Shown piece after piece: positions 26,401 through 35,087 of a stretch of DNA of 51,010 bases. Where the stretch lies: the NCBI RefSeq assembly GCF_000686665.1, contig NZ_JMLH01000018.1, forward strand, positions 1 to 51,010, read 5' to 3'. A model generated the notes under the pieces. The model made no database searches and was not told the origin of the DNA. It saw nothing but the letters and a program-made list of their open reading frames with translations. Origin of the DNA: Thomasclavelia saccharogumia DSM 17460. Lineage in GTDB: Bacteria > Bacillota_I > Bacilli_A > Erysipelotrichales > Coprobacillaceae. A program made the translations under genes and the position numbers. Position 1 is the first letter of the stretch; every line of letters begins with the position of its first letter.

Positions 26401-28289
26401 TTGAAGTGAATGGTAAGATCATTAGTGAATTGTGTTATGATTTATCTAAGAAAAAAAGAGATAAATTTGCTGCTACGTTTAATACTGATTTTCTGCAAAG
26501 CGAAGAAGATGGAAAAATAGCAGTGAAGATAATTGTTAAAGATAACGCTGGAAATATATCACAAATAGAGCGGGTGATTTATCGGGATTTAGATGCTCCA
26601 GTTTTAGAAACTAAGTATGATAATTATAACGCAGATAATACTTTTACAGATTTTTATAAAGAAAATAGAGTTTTAACATTGAATGTAAAAGAGATAAACT
26701 TTGATGCTGATTTAATGGATGTAATAGTTAGTAAAAATGGTAATCTTGAAAGACTAAAATTGCAGTGGCAATTAGTTTCTGGCAATGAAGATACTATTAA
26801 TGCTGTTTATCAAACAAAGATAATATTTAATGAAGATGCTGATTATGAAGTATATATAAGCGGAAAAGATATGATGGGGTTTGATTTAAATAAACCATTT
26901 ACAAACAAGTTTGTTTTAGATAAAACAAAACCGGTATTGAATATATCATATGATAATTATAGTGCTAAAAATAATAACTATTTTAATCAATCTAGAACAG
27001 CTACTATTACGATCGATGAACATAATTTTGATCCAAGTAGAGTCAATATTATCAGCAGTGCTATTGATGATGGGGTTACAAAAGCATTTCCTAAAATAAG
27101 CAGCTGGACAAGAAATAATGATAAAAATATTGCAACTATAAAATATGATCAAGATGCACTCTATAGTTTTGACATCGAGTATATTGATAAAGCTGGAAAT
27201 AAAATGGATGATTACAATAAAGATGAATTTTATATTGATAAAACAGCGCCAGAGTTAATTATAAGTGGTGTTGAAGCAAATTCGGCAAATTCTGGTGAAG
27301 TAAAACCTGCTGTTTTAGGTAAAGATACTAATTATGATATAAATGAATTAAATATCAGTTTAATTGGTGATCATCGTGGAACTATGGAAATTGGGGGTAC
27401 TAGAACCCCTCAGACAAATGGGGAAATATTTGTTTTTGATGATATGTTGCATGAAAAAGAAAATGATGATGTATATATGATACAAGCATCATTAAGCGAT
27501 AAAGCTGGTAATAAATCAGAAACAAATATTATGTATTCAGTTAATCGCTTTGGATCAACATATGTTTTTTCTGATAAATTATTAAAGATTCTTAATCAGC
27601 ATTATCATAAAAATAGTCAAGAAATAGTATTTGATGAATTGAATGTTAATCGATTAATTGAAACATCAGTTAAGATAAGTATTAATGGACAAATCAAAGA
27701 ATTGAAAAAAGATGTTGATTATGCTTTAGTTCAAACCAATGAAGGAGCATGGTATAGATATACATATGCATTAAAATCAGAGTTATTCGAAAAAGATGGT
27801 GCATATAGAATAATAACTTCATCTGTGGATGAGGCAGGGAATTTAAATGAAAATATTATTGAAAATAAAAATGCTGATATTAGTTTTATAATTGATAAAA
27901 CAGCTCCAACAATTGCAGTACATAATTTAAAATCTAATAATATTTATGATGAAACTGTAAAAAAAGTCGAGTTATCAGTAGAGGATAATTTGATGATAGA
28001 CAAAATTGAGGTTTTATTAAATGATAAAAATATAAATGTAGATGAAGTTAATGAAAATAATTTTATAGTTTCAATTCCTGAAAAAAATAGAACACAAAAT
28101 TTAAAAATTGTTGTTCTAGATAAAGCTGGAAACAAAAGTACCAAAGAAATAAATAATTTTACAATATCTAGTAATTTCTTTGTACGCTGGTATTTGAATA
28201 AACCATTATTTATTAGCAGCTTAGCTATACTTGCTTTATTAATAGCGATGATCATATTTGTGTATTTAAAAAGAAATAAAAAAGAGTAA
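23409..28289 (+). CDS. Giant membrane-anchored surface protein with about twelve Ig-like modules
   Basis: 1626 residues. A signal peptide (about 1-30, probable cleavage after LNA) is followed by a chain of bacterial Ig-like beta modules. Their joints carry the recurring (D/N)xxAP or DKTAP phrase near residues 104, 297, 380, 473, 572, 700, 814, 948, 1060, 1171, 1277 and 1496; many modules also repeat DKAGN or DNAGN phrases. A C-terminal transmembrane helix (about 1592-1615) and a KRNKKE tail anchor it; no LPxTG motif is present, so sortase is not involved. It is the last gene of the operon and ends at a strong terminator. An adhesin or a stalk reaching through the wall is plausible. Confidence 0.85.
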   Translation: MNKIKKIISLFLVITNIFLNIRITNLNALEEKHDFSINDIESVVIENNLLLVTMKNSDDYQYALVSDEDETPIYQNESEFEVAENKNYILYVKNAHNEQIEANIDTIAPVHSNLNLKYSEYDNETRMYNKAEVSFNISKDTCMYRVFNSSEEKIDEKNINSDNLNVILNFRSNGKYEIMLIDEFNNMSSFNVEVLGIQEKLPQIKTNITSDKVVVKDNKTWAKSFNVEINFDDELEENTFLIEDYYYSLVKDGEENCFQSDNNFNVYQNATYLCQIESKESGIILFEPLNIEIDSIDSTAPEFEEKAYEFDEDKGFLTIFASDEGVGIEKYVSSYHNDKNQVKELESKDGKFKLIDIPDKELTVEVFDQLGNSSEIMIDREKPIISNVNLMYYNIVTNSNEESYGKRAKVEIEASDQQSEKLSYACSGTDDINNIKFNNNNTFYFDEEGIYYFYAKDEVGNISEAKKLKINIDNEAPIINNYEIINMFAENSKYSNQKKGFMIKVEASDDGVGIAEYGFAIYQKGHEPVFEKGKNNGSFEKTVLENGTYYIEVKDMLGNTVKSEAIEITGIDNLAPIVEEAVLTAENGQLYFDELGTYANSNIIVTIPIKDNKDQPSAVSGLKESPILKIKFVENNQETILEYQGKKVGNSDNYIFEIDKKNTNFTMALIAVDNVENTTYIENLEYKCNGEQLNVPILIDDKSPGLEVFVDNSNIIEFDNKIWFCKDLDISYSVNDLIENSDSSGIKELIIKVNGRDYINNAYLDKNVYNIDNILNTSDLSAYYNKDSGKLVIEIIVIDKAGNQAEKSLTLYRDFRAPEVEKVTIKKAGEKGKLFFFEANKFYCADDYVDIVVKLNDTYEYNSSSGINAEKTVLNIVDSTGTILQKIKAYDVGDNKETYTFRIELTNKFFSAYIQTEDNLGQKITTEELGKKIIEANERGFENIIIDNQNPVISPIKVEGTVKTINQKEWLNQNTTISYTISDISNGQDSSGLSTVDVEVNGKIISELCYDLSKKKRDKFAATFNTDFLQSEEDGKIAVKIIVKDNAGNISQIERVIYRDLDAPVLETKYDNYNADNTFTDFYKENRVLTLNVKEINFDADLMDVIVSKNGNLERLKLQWQLVSGNEDTINAVYQTKIIFNEDADYEVYISGKDMMGFDLNKPFTNKFVLDKTKPVLNISYDNYSAKNNNYFNQSRTATITIDEHNFDPSRVNIISSAIDDGVTKAFPKISSWTRNNDKNIATIKYDQDALYSFDIEYIDKAGNKMDDYNKDEFYIDKTAPELIISGVEANSANSGEVKPAVLGKDTNYDINELNISLIGDHRGTMEIGGTRTPQTNGEIFVFDDMLHEKENDDVYMIQASLSDKAGNKSETNIMYSVNRFGSTYVFSDKLLKILNQHYHKNSQEIVFDELNVNRLIETSVKISINGQIKELKKDVDYALVQTNEGAWYRYTYALKSELFEKDGAYRIITSSVDEAGNLNENIIENKNADISFIIDKTAPTIAVHNLKSNNIYDETVKKVELSVEDNLMIDKIEVLLNDKNINVDEVNENNFIVSIPEKNRTQNLKIVVLDKAGNKSTKEINNFTISSNFFVRWYLNKPLFISSLAILALLIAMIIFVYLKRNKKE

Positions 28290-28310
28290 TTATCATGAAA
28301 TTTAAGTGAA

Positions 28311-28340
28311 ACATACTAGAATCTCCTAGTATGTTTTTTC
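28311..28340 (+). terminator. Terminator of the 22 kb operon
   Basis: ACATACTAG / CTAGTATGT perfect 9-bp stem with an AATCTC loop followed by TTTTTTC, 22 bases past the last stop codon. No comparable structure was noticed between 6211 and here. Confidence 0.85.
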
Positions 28341-28343
28341 AAA

Positions 28344-28367
28344 TAAAAAAATCGATTTTTAATCGAC
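28344..28367 (-). terminator. Terminator of the GalR-like regulator gene
   Basis: On the minus strand TCGATT / AATCGA with a short A-rich loop runs into TTTTTTTATTT; it overlaps the stop codon at 28359-28361. Confidence 0.6.
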
Positions 28368-29357
28368 TTCTTTACAAGATTCTCTTTCAATTAAAACACA
28401 AGGTAAAGTTATTTGCACTGGTGTAGGTGAAGAATATTTACTTAAAAGATTATATACAATGTTAGCACCATATTCCCCCATTAAATCAGCCGGTGCAAAG
28501 ACTGTAGTTAAAGGTGGTGTTGTAAAGCTGGCAGCTTTAATATCATCAAAACCAATTAATGAAATATCTTCAGGAACTCTAATGTTGCGTTCTTGTAAAG
28601 CTCTTAAGGCACCAATTGCAATGGGATCACTGGCACAAAATATTGCAGTCGGTAAATCACCTTGATTAATCATATCGATCATCATCGTATAACCAGACTC
28701 ATTGGAAAATTCCCCTTCCAATAGATATGGTTCGTAAATGATGTTATTTTGATTACAAAAATCAATGAATACTTCTTTACGATTATCATGGTATAAAACA
28801 CTATCATCTACATATTCTTTTCCACCCAAAAAACCTATTTTCTTATGATTTAAAGCTTTTAAATATTTTAAGGCATCAGTTACCGCTTTATTAAAATCTA
28901 AAGTAATTGTACTGTCTTCATGATTTGGACTTATCATGTCCAAAAAAATAATTTTGTTTGAAATTTTTTTAAATTGAACAATTTCACGATCATTAAACTT
29001 ACCAATACAAATTAAACCGTTAACATTTTTTAGAGCTTCAAGATAATTTTGATCAGATCTAAAAGTACGGATTACACTAATTTGATTTTGTAAACAAAAA
29101 TTTTCAATTCCTTGTCTGATTTGTAAATAATATGGGTCATCAATTTCTTGTTGTAATGAATACCATTGAACAATTCCCAAGGTAAAATCATTTTTAGTAG
29201 CTTTTCTTTTTTTTGTATAATTTAATTTTTTGGCCGCATTAAAAACAGCACGTCTTGTTTCCTCTGGAACTGATAATGTTTTATCGTTGTTAAGAATTCG
29301 TGAAACAGTAGCGCTAGAAACATTTGCAAGATTGGCAATATCTTTAATTGTAGCCAT
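28359..29357 (-). CDS. galR: LacI/GalR-family transcriptional regulator of the galactose genes
   Basis: 332 residues. An N-terminal LacI helix-turn-helix (TIKDIANLANVSSATVSRIL, residues 3-22) and hinge precede a periplasmic-binding-protein-like effector domain (about 60-330, with DDPYYLQIRQGIENF and SLIGFDDIKAA). It is divergent from galT-galM-galK across a 289-bp region holding inverted repeats, so repression of the gal genes relieved by galactose or a derivative is the likely role; the effector is not visible in sequence. AGGAGG lies before the ATG, and a TATAAT -10 sits at 29384-29389 on the minus strand. Confidence 0.85.
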   Translation of the reverse strand: MATIKDIANLANVSSATVSRILNNDKTLSVPEETRRAVFNAAKKLNYTKKRKATKNDFTLGIVQWYSLQQEIDDPYYLQIRQGIENFCLQNQISVIRTFRSDQNYLEALKNVNGLICIGKFNDREIVQFKKISNKIIFLDMISPNHEDSTITLDFNKAVTDALKYLKALNHKKIGFLGGKEYVDDSVLYHDNRKEVFIDFCNQNNIIYEPYLLEGEFSNESGYTMMIDMINQGDLPTAIFCASDPIAIGALRALQERNIRVPEDISLIGFDDIKAASFTTPPLTTVFAPADLMGEYGANIVYNLLSKYSSPTPVQITLPCVLIERESCKEVD

Positions 29358-29532
29358 GCTTTTCCTCCTTATCTGTTTTGTAATATTATACCCTATTTTT
29401 TGTTATTATAAAAGTTTCAGTAGAGAAATTATTTTTATAATATATGGCAATTAGGATATCTAGTATGTAAATTTTATCATCGCTGCAGCAATAGCTGTAA
29501 TGATTATTTATTATAGTTATATTATAATTAAT

Positions 29533-29568
29533 AAGTAAAATTTAGTCAACTAATAGGTAAAAATTTAC
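29533..29568. promoter_or_regulatory. Candidate GalR operators upstream of galT
   Basis: Two short palindromes lie close together: TTAGTCAACTAA (29542-29553) and GTAAAAATTTAC (29557-29568), with a further GTAAAATTTA half at 29534-29543 and an AATTTACT half inside the promoter spacer (29594-29601). They sit 20-55 bp upstream of the galT -35. Binding by the GalR-like protein is inferred. Confidence 0.4.
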
Positions 29569-29588
29569 TTATATTTTAGTGAAAATAA

Positions 29589-29617
29589 TTGACAATTTAC
29601 TATATAAACGATAAAAT
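29589..29617 (+). promoter_or_regulatory. SigA-type promoter of galTMK
   Basis: Perfect -35 TTGACA (29589-29594), 17-base spacer, -10 TAAAAT (29612-29617). The predicted start is near 29624, with the GAGAGGAG ribosome site of galT just downstream. Confidence 0.75.
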
Positions 29618-29646
29618 AAAACTGTCTATAAGAGAGGAGAAAATAT

Positions 29647-31143
29647 ATGAATCATGAAATAAATCAATTGATCCAGTTTGCTTTGGATAAAGAAATGATA
29701 ACAGAAGATGAATGTGATTATTCAGTAAATTTATTATTGGATTTATTAAAGGAAGATAATTTTGAATATGAAGGAATCAACGAACATTTTCCATTAGCTG
29801 CGCCAATTTTAGAAAAATTACTGGATAAAGCAGTAGTAAAAGGATTAATTGAAAATGATGTTACAAGTCGAGATTTATTTGATACTAAGATAATGAACTG
29901 TATCATGCCACGCCCTCATACAGTCATTGAAACATTTAAACAAAAATATAAAATCAATCCGCAATTAGCTACTGATTATTATTATCGACTATCAATTGCT
30001 TCAAACTATATCAGAAAAAGTAGAACAGATAAAAATATTCGCTGGAAAAAATATATTAAATATGGAAATATTGAAATCTCTATTAATTTATCTAAGCCAG
30101 AAAAAGACCCTAAGGAAATCGCAAAAGCTAAATTAGTTAAATCAAGCGGTTATCCTAAGTGTTTACTATGTAAAGAAAATGTTGGATTTGAAGGAGATTT
30201 AAATCGTGCGGCTAGGCAAACGCATCGAATCATTCCCTTAAAATTAGAAACCGGGAATTATTATTTACAATATTCACCATACGTATATTATGATGAACAC
30301 TGTATAGTTTTTAATGAAGAACATAAACCGATGGTAATCAATGAAAATACTTTTAAGAATTTATTTTCATTTTTAGATATTTTTCCTCATTATATGATTG
30401 GTTCAAATGCGGATTTACCAATTGTCGGAGGATCTATTTTATCTCATGATCATTATCAAGGGGGCAAGTACGAATTTCCGATTCAAAGCGCTGAGGTATT
30501 GAAAACATTAAAGTGTGATAAATTTCCCCATACGCTCATTGAGATCGTAAAATGGCCTTTATCAACAATTAGACTAACTTCAGAAAACAAAGAAGAATTG
30601 ATTCAATTATCAAATGATATTTTAAATTACTGGCGTGAATATAGTGAACCGATCTTAGATATTATTGCTTATAGTGATGATACCCCACATAATACGATCA
30701 CTCCGATTGCAAGGATGAAAGGTGATAAATACCAAATTGATTTAGTATTAAGAAATAATCGTACTAGTGAAAAATATCCTGATGGTATTTTTCATCCGCA
30801 TCAAGAATCTCATCATATTAAAAAAGAAAATATTGGTTTAATAGAAGTAATGGGGTTGGCTATTTTACCAGCACGATTAAAAGATGAATTAAAATTATTA
30901 GGTGATTGTTTACTCAACAAAGCGAATATTAATGATTATCCAGAATTAGAAAAGCACCGTGACTGGTACCAAGATTTAATTAATAACTATGATTTTAGTG
31001 AAGAAAATGTTGAAGAAATCTTAAAAGAGGCAGTAACAAGCAAGTTTGTCATGGTTTTAGAGGATGCGGGGGTATTTAAAATGGATGATCAAGGAATTGA
31101 TGGTTTGACTAATTTTGTTAATTTAGTATTGGAAGGAGAATAA
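29647..31143 (+). CDS. galT: UDP-glucose--hexose-1-phosphate uridylyltransferase, class II
   Basis: 498 residues, the long Firmicutes form of GalT. It exchanges galactose 1-phosphate for the glucose 1-phosphate of UDP-glucose in the Leloir pathway. The family's conserved histidine region is visible as SILSH267-D-H269-YQGGKYEFP, together with CLLCKENVGFEGD and the HPHQESHHIKKENIGLIEVM stretch near residues 378-397. It is the first gene of galT-galM-galK, reading from the TTGACA promoter at 29589. No UDP-glucose 4-epimerase (galE) gene is in the window, so that step must be encoded elsewhere. Confidence 0.95.
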   Translation: MNHEINQLIQFALDKEMITEDECDYSVNLLLDLLKEDNFEYEGINEHFPLAAPILEKLLDKAVVKGLIENDVTSRDLFDTKIMNCIMPRPHTVIETFKQKYKINPQLATDYYYRLSIASNYIRKSRTDKNIRWKKYIKYGNIEISINLSKPEKDPKEIAKAKLVKSSGYPKCLLCKENVGFEGDLNRAARQTHRIIPLKLETGNYYLQYSPYVYYDEHCIVFNEEHKPMVINENTFKNLFSFLDIFPHYMIGSNADLPIVGGSILSHDHYQGGKYEFPIQSAEVLKTLKCDKFPHTLIEIVKWPLSTIRLTSENKEELIQLSNDILNYWREYSEPILDIIAYSDDTPHNTITPIARMKGDKYQIDLVLRNNRTSEKYPDGIFHPHQESHHIKKENIGLIEVMGLAILPARLKDELKLLGDCLLNKANINDYPELEKHRDWYQDLINNYDFSEENVEEILKEAVTSKFVMVLEDAGVFKMDDQGIDGLTNFVNLVLEGE

Positions 31144-31144
31144 G

Positions 31145-32155
31145 ATGATTCAAGTAATAAAAAAAATTGACGAGCAAATTGATTTGATAGAAATGAAAAA
31201 TGATGAATTAACAGTGGTCGTTTCTAATTATGGCTGTACGGTCATAAAAGTATTAATGAAGGATAAAAATGACAATATTGATGATGTTGTCTTAGGGTAT
31301 GATGATTTTAGTGATTATCAGACTAAAGATGCCTATTTAGGGGCTTTAGTAGGAAGAACTGCTAATCGTATTGGTAAAGGTAAGTTTACTTTAAATGATA
31401 AAACATATACATTACCAATTAATAATGGTCCAAATTCTTTACATGGCGGAATCAAAGGTTTTTCTTATCAAGTTTTTGACTATAAATTTGAAGGAGATAG
31501 TATTGAATTCAGTTATTTATCTAAAGATGGTGAAGAAGGATATCCTGGTAATTTAAATTTTAAAGCAATTTATACTTTGGATAAAAATACTTTAATAATT
31601 AGATATCTAGCTACTAGTGATGAAGATACGATTATCAACATTACTAATCACTCATATTTTAATTTATCTGGTGCTAAGGAAGATATCTATGATCATCAAT
31701 TATTAGTTCATAGTGATAAATATGCATGTATCGATCCTGATGGCTTGCCAACTGGTGAATTTGCTAAAGTAAAAGGAACACCATTTGATTTTAATACAAT
31801 GACTAGAATTGGTGATGTTATCGATAGTGATGATGAACAGATCAGATTAGGAGCTGGATTTGATCATCCATTCATTTTTAATCAAGATAAAAATCAAGCT
31901 GAATTATATCATCCAGCAACAGGTCGAAAATTGACTGTAAATACAACTCTTCCTGGAGCGCAAATATATACAGCTAATTATTTAGATGGTCGAATTGGTA
32001 AATATGGTATTAGTTATCCACGACGCTATGCAGTATGTATTGAAACGCAGAATTTACCAGATGCAATAAATATTGAAAAAGAACCAACAACAATTTTAAA
32101 GAAAGGTGAAACATATGATGAAACTACATCATATAAATTTGAGGTGATTGAATAA
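31145..32155 (+). CDS. galM: Aldose 1-epimerase (galactose mutarotase)
   Basis: 336 residues. It interconverts the alpha and beta anomers of galactose so that GalK receives its alpha substrate. Conserved features include LVGRTANRIGKG, the catalytic-site H100 in NSLHGG, NHSYFNLSG and the C-terminal CIETQNLPDAINIE with the probable catalytic Glu. It starts one base after the galT stop codon, and its stop overlaps the galK start as TAATG, so the three genes are one unit. Confidence 0.93.
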   Translation: MIQVIKKIDEQIDLIEMKNDELTVVVSNYGCTVIKVLMKDKNDNIDDVVLGYDDFSDYQTKDAYLGALVGRTANRIGKGKFTLNDKTYTLPINNGPNSLHGGIKGFSYQVFDYKFEGDSIEFSYLSKDGEEGYPGNLNFKAIYTLDKNTLIIRYLATSDEDTIINITNHSYFNLSGAKEDIYDHQLLVHSDKYACIDPDGLPTGEFAKVKGTPFDFNTMTRIGDVIDSDDEQIRLGAGFDHPFIFNQDKNQAELYHPATGRKLTVNTTLPGAQIYTANYLDGRIGKYGISYPRRYAVCIETQNLPDAINIEKEPTTILKKGETYDETTSYKFEVIE

Positions 32156-33432
32156 TGATTAAAGCAACAATTGTAAAAGAAGATTTGAAAAATAATAAAT
32201 ATAACGATTTATTAAATGACATTTATGTTGATGAAAGTTTATTAGATTATCATCAAGCCCGTTATATCAAAGCAATCGAAAAATATATTGATCTATATGG
32301 AGATGAAGAAATAGAAATTTATAGCGCTCCTGGACGCAGTGAGGTTGGTGGAAATCATACTGATCACCAGCATGGATGTGTTTTGGCGGCAGCGGTCAAT
32401 CTTGATGCGATTGCTGTAGTGGGAAAGGTAGAAAATACGATTAAAGTGCTATCAGATGATTTTGATATCGCACCAATTGATTTAAATGATTTAGAAAAAA
32501 AGGAAAGTGAAGTAGGGACATCAGAAGCCTTGATCAGAGGGGTATGTGCGCGTTTAAAAGAATTAGGATATGAAGTAGGGGGATTTAATGCATTTATTAC
32601 TAGTGATGTTTTAATGGGAGCTGGATTGTCATCATCAGCTGCATTTGAAACAATCATAGGAACGATTATTTCTGGATTATACAATGATATGAAAATTGAT
32701 CCAGTATTGATTGCTCAAGTAGGGCAGTATGCTGAAAATGTTTATTTTAATAAACCATGCGGTCTCATGGATCAATGTGCCAGCTCAGTTGGAAGTTTGA
32801 TCAATATTGATTTTAAAGATGTTGAAAAACCGGTTGTTGTTAAAGTTGATGTTGATTTTTCTAAGTTTGGACATAGTTTATGTATCGTAGATACAAAAGG
32901 TTCTCATGCTGATTTGACAGATGAATATGCAGCAATTCCTAGTGAAATGAAAAAAGTGGCTAATTATTTTGGTAAAGAATTTTTACGTGAAGTTGATGAA
33001 GAAGCGTTTTTTAATGATATTGCGGGAGCAAGAGCAGCTTGTCAAGATCGAGCAGTGTTAAGAGCGATTCATCTATTTGCAGAAAATAAAAGGGTTGAAA
33101 AACAAGTTGAAGCATTAAATACAGGAGATTTTGAAGAATTTAAAAAATTGGTCAAAGCGTCTGGTGACAGTTCTTATAAGTTTTTACAAAATGTTTATGC
33201 AAACTGTGATGTGCAAAATCAAAGTGTTTCTATTGGTTTAGCGATGTCAGAAAAAATTATCGGTGATAATGGTGTTTGTCGAGTTCATGGTGGTGGATTT
33301 GCGGGAACGATTCAGGCATTTGTTAAAGATGAATTTGTACCTGTTTATAAAGAGAAAATTGAAAAAGTTTTTGGTAAAGATTCATGCCATGTATTAAAAG
33401 TACGCAAATATGGTGGAATGAAAGTATTATAG
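32155..33432 (+). CDS. galK: Galactokinase
   Basis: 425 residues of the GHMP kinase family. It phosphorylates alpha-galactose with ATP to galactose 1-phosphate. The galactose signature G60-RSEVGGNHTDHQHG and the ATP-binding GHMP motif LMGAGLSSSAAFE (153-165) are present, plus the C-terminal GGGFAGT. At 425 residues it is somewhat longer than the common 390, with extra sequence at the N-terminus. It closes the gal operon and is followed by a terminator. Confidence 0.95.
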   Translation: MIKATIVKEDLKNNKYNDLLNDIYVDESLLDYHQARYIKAIEKYIDLYGDEEIEIYSAPGRSEVGGNHTDHQHGCVLAAAVNLDAIAVVGKVENTIKVLSDDFDIAPIDLNDLEKKESEVGTSEALIRGVCARLKELGYEVGGFNAFITSDVLMGAGLSSSAAFETIIGTIISGLYNDMKIDPVLIAQVGQYAENVYFNKPCGLMDQCASSVGSLINIDFKDVEKPVVVKVDVDFSKFGHSLCIVDTKGSHADLTDEYAAIPSEMKKVANYFGKEFLREVDEEAFFNDIAGARAACQDRAVLRAIHLFAENKRVEKQVEALNTGDFEEFKKLVKASGDSSYKFLQNVYANCDVQNQSVSIGLAMSEKIIGDNGVCRVHGGGFAGTIQAFVKDEFVPVYKEKIEKVFGKDSCHVLKVRKYGGMKVL

Positions 33433-33456
33433 GAGCATGATAGCTCCTTTTACTTT
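33431..33456 (+). terminator. Terminator of the gal operon
   Basis: AGGAGC / GCTCCT stem with an ATGATA loop and a TTTACTTTT tail; it overlaps the last base of galK. Confidence 0.7.
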
Positions 33457-33506
33457 TGAGCAGGCTGATTTTGTTAAAAAGTCTCGCAAGTAAACTTTCA
33501 ATCAGC

Positions 33507-33512
33507 TATAAT
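33507..33512 (+). promoter_or_regulatory. Probable -10 element of the pyruvate kinase promoter
   Basis: A perfect TATAAT about 36 bases before the ATG, with no good -35. GCTGATT (33464-33470) and AATCAGC (33500-33506) are matching arms that end directly at the -10 and may be a regulator site or chance. Confidence 0.4.
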
Positions 33513-33548
33513 ATTTGTATGAAGAGAAAAAAGGATGGTAATGATAAT

Positions 33549-34979
33549 ATGTTAAAAAATGAAAAAATGAGTAAAACAAAAATTGTTTGTACAATTGGAC
33601 CGGCATCTGATAATAAAGAGATGTTAACTAAGTTAGTCAAAGCTGGAATGAATGTAATGAGACTTAATTTTTCTCATGGTAGTCATGATGAACATTTAAA
33701 TAAAATTAAATTACTTGATGAAATCAATAAGGAATTAAATACTTCTGTAGCAATTTTACTAGATACGAAAGGACCGGAAATTAGAACAGGGGATTTTGTA
33801 GGGGGAAAAGCTGAGTTTAAAAATGGTCAAGTTGTTACTATTTGTCAAGAAGATATTGAAGGTACAAGTGAGCGATTTACAATTACGTATAAAGAATTGT
33901 ATCGAGATGTTAAACCTGGGGGATTTATTTTAGTAAATGATGGTCAAGTTGAATTATTAGTTGATCATGTTGAAGGAACTGATATTGTTTGTGTGTGCGC
34001 AAATAATGGAATCGTAAAAAATAAACGTGGAATCAATGTTCCAGGAATTAAATTAGGATTTGATTATTTATCAGCCAAAGATATTGATGATTTAACTTTT
34101 GGATGTGGAGAGCCATTTAATTATGTTGCTGCTTCTTTTGTAAGAAGAGCCCAGGATGTATTTGATGTAAAAAAGTTATTAATTGAAAATGGACGGTCTG
34201 ATATTCAAATAATTGCCAAAATTGAAAATAGTGAGGGCGTAGAAAATATTGATGAAATCTTGAACGTGGCTGATGGAATCATGGTAGCTCGTGGTGATCT
34301 AGGTGTAGAAGTACCAGCTGAAGATGTTCCACTGATTCAAAAAGAAATTATTAGCAAATGTAAAGATAAAGGAAAAATAGTTATTACAGCAACACAAATG
34401 TTGGAAAGTATGCAGCAAAATCCACGTCCTACTCGGGCGGAAGTAAGTGATGTTGCTAATGCGATTTTTGATGGAACTGATGCAATTATGTTATCCGGAG
34501 AATCAGCATCAGGTTTATATCCTCAAGAAGCAGTTATGACAATGAGTCGCATTGCTTTAAAGACAGAAGAAAGTTTAGATTATGATGCTTTACATCGTCA
34601 AGCTATTTTAACAGCACCTCAAGATACATCTGAAGCAATTTGTATGTCTGTTGCAGAAATTGCTTCAAAATTTCAAGTAGCGGCAATTATTGCATTTACT
34701 GAAAGTGGTTTTACAGCTCGAAAAATGTCACGTTATCGTCCTGAAGCACGAATTATTGCAGCTACGCCACTAGTAGAAACAACGAGAGCATTAGCAATCA
34801 ATTGGGGAGTTAAACCCGTTATCTGTAAATTTATGTCGACCCGTTCAGTTATGATGGATTATGCTGAACTCATTGCTCGAGAAAATGGTGTTGAATCAGG
34901 TGAACTGATTCTTGTTACGGGAGGAACACCAGGACTTATGGGAGATACTAGTTATTTAGAATTGGTACGAATAAAATAA
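33549..34979 (+). CDS. pyk: Pyruvate kinase
   Basis: 476 residues. It turns phosphoenolpyruvate and ADP into pyruvate and ATP, the last step of glycolysis. Family landmarks are CTIGPAS, MNVMRLNFSHG, DTKGPEIR, the catalytic-lysine region IIAKIENSEGVENIDEI, VARGDLGVE and TATQMLESM. The length fits the form without the extra PEP-utiliser domain found in Bacillus. ATG 33549 is used because AAGGATGG lies about 10 bases upstream and the next gene's spacing fits; the open frame reaches back to 33456, but that part overlaps the promoter and the gal terminator. Confidence 0.93.
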   Translation: MLKNEKMSKTKIVCTIGPASDNKEMLTKLVKAGMNVMRLNFSHGSHDEHLNKIKLLDEINKELNTSVAILLDTKGPEIRTGDFVGGKAEFKNGQVVTICQEDIEGTSERFTITYKELYRDVKPGGFILVNDGQVELLVDHVEGTDIVCVCANNGIVKNKRGINVPGIKLGFDYLSAKDIDDLTFGCGEPFNYVAASFVRRAQDVFDVKKLLIENGRSDIQIIAKIENSEGVENIDEILNVADGIMVARGDLGVEVPAEDVPLIQKEIISKCKDKGKIVITATQMLESMQQNPRPTRAEVSDVANAIFDGTDAIMLSGESASGLYPQEAVMTMSRIALKTEESLDYDALHRQAILTAPQDTSEAICMSVAEIASKFQVAAIIAFTESGFTARKMSRYRPEARIIAATPLVETTRALAINWGVKPVICKFMSTRSVMMDYAELIARENGVESGELILVTGGTPGLMGDTSYLELVRIK

Positions 34980-34984
34980 TAACC

Positions 34985-35014
34985 AAAAAGACATCCTTGA
35001 AGATGTCTTTTATT
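34985..35014 (+). terminator. Terminator of pyk
   Basis: AAAGACATC / GATGTCTTT 9-bp stem, loop CTTGAA, then TTATTATT. Confidence 0.8.
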
Positions 35015-35087
35015 ATTGATGTTTTATTTAAACTGCCTATAACAATATTATTAATTGGAATAAGATATAGTAAAGAGAGGTGTTATA

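Noticed and set aside
23409-28289. LPxTG cell-wall anchor in the giant surface protein
   Set aside because: The C-terminal helix and basic tail are present but no LPxTG or close variant lies before them.
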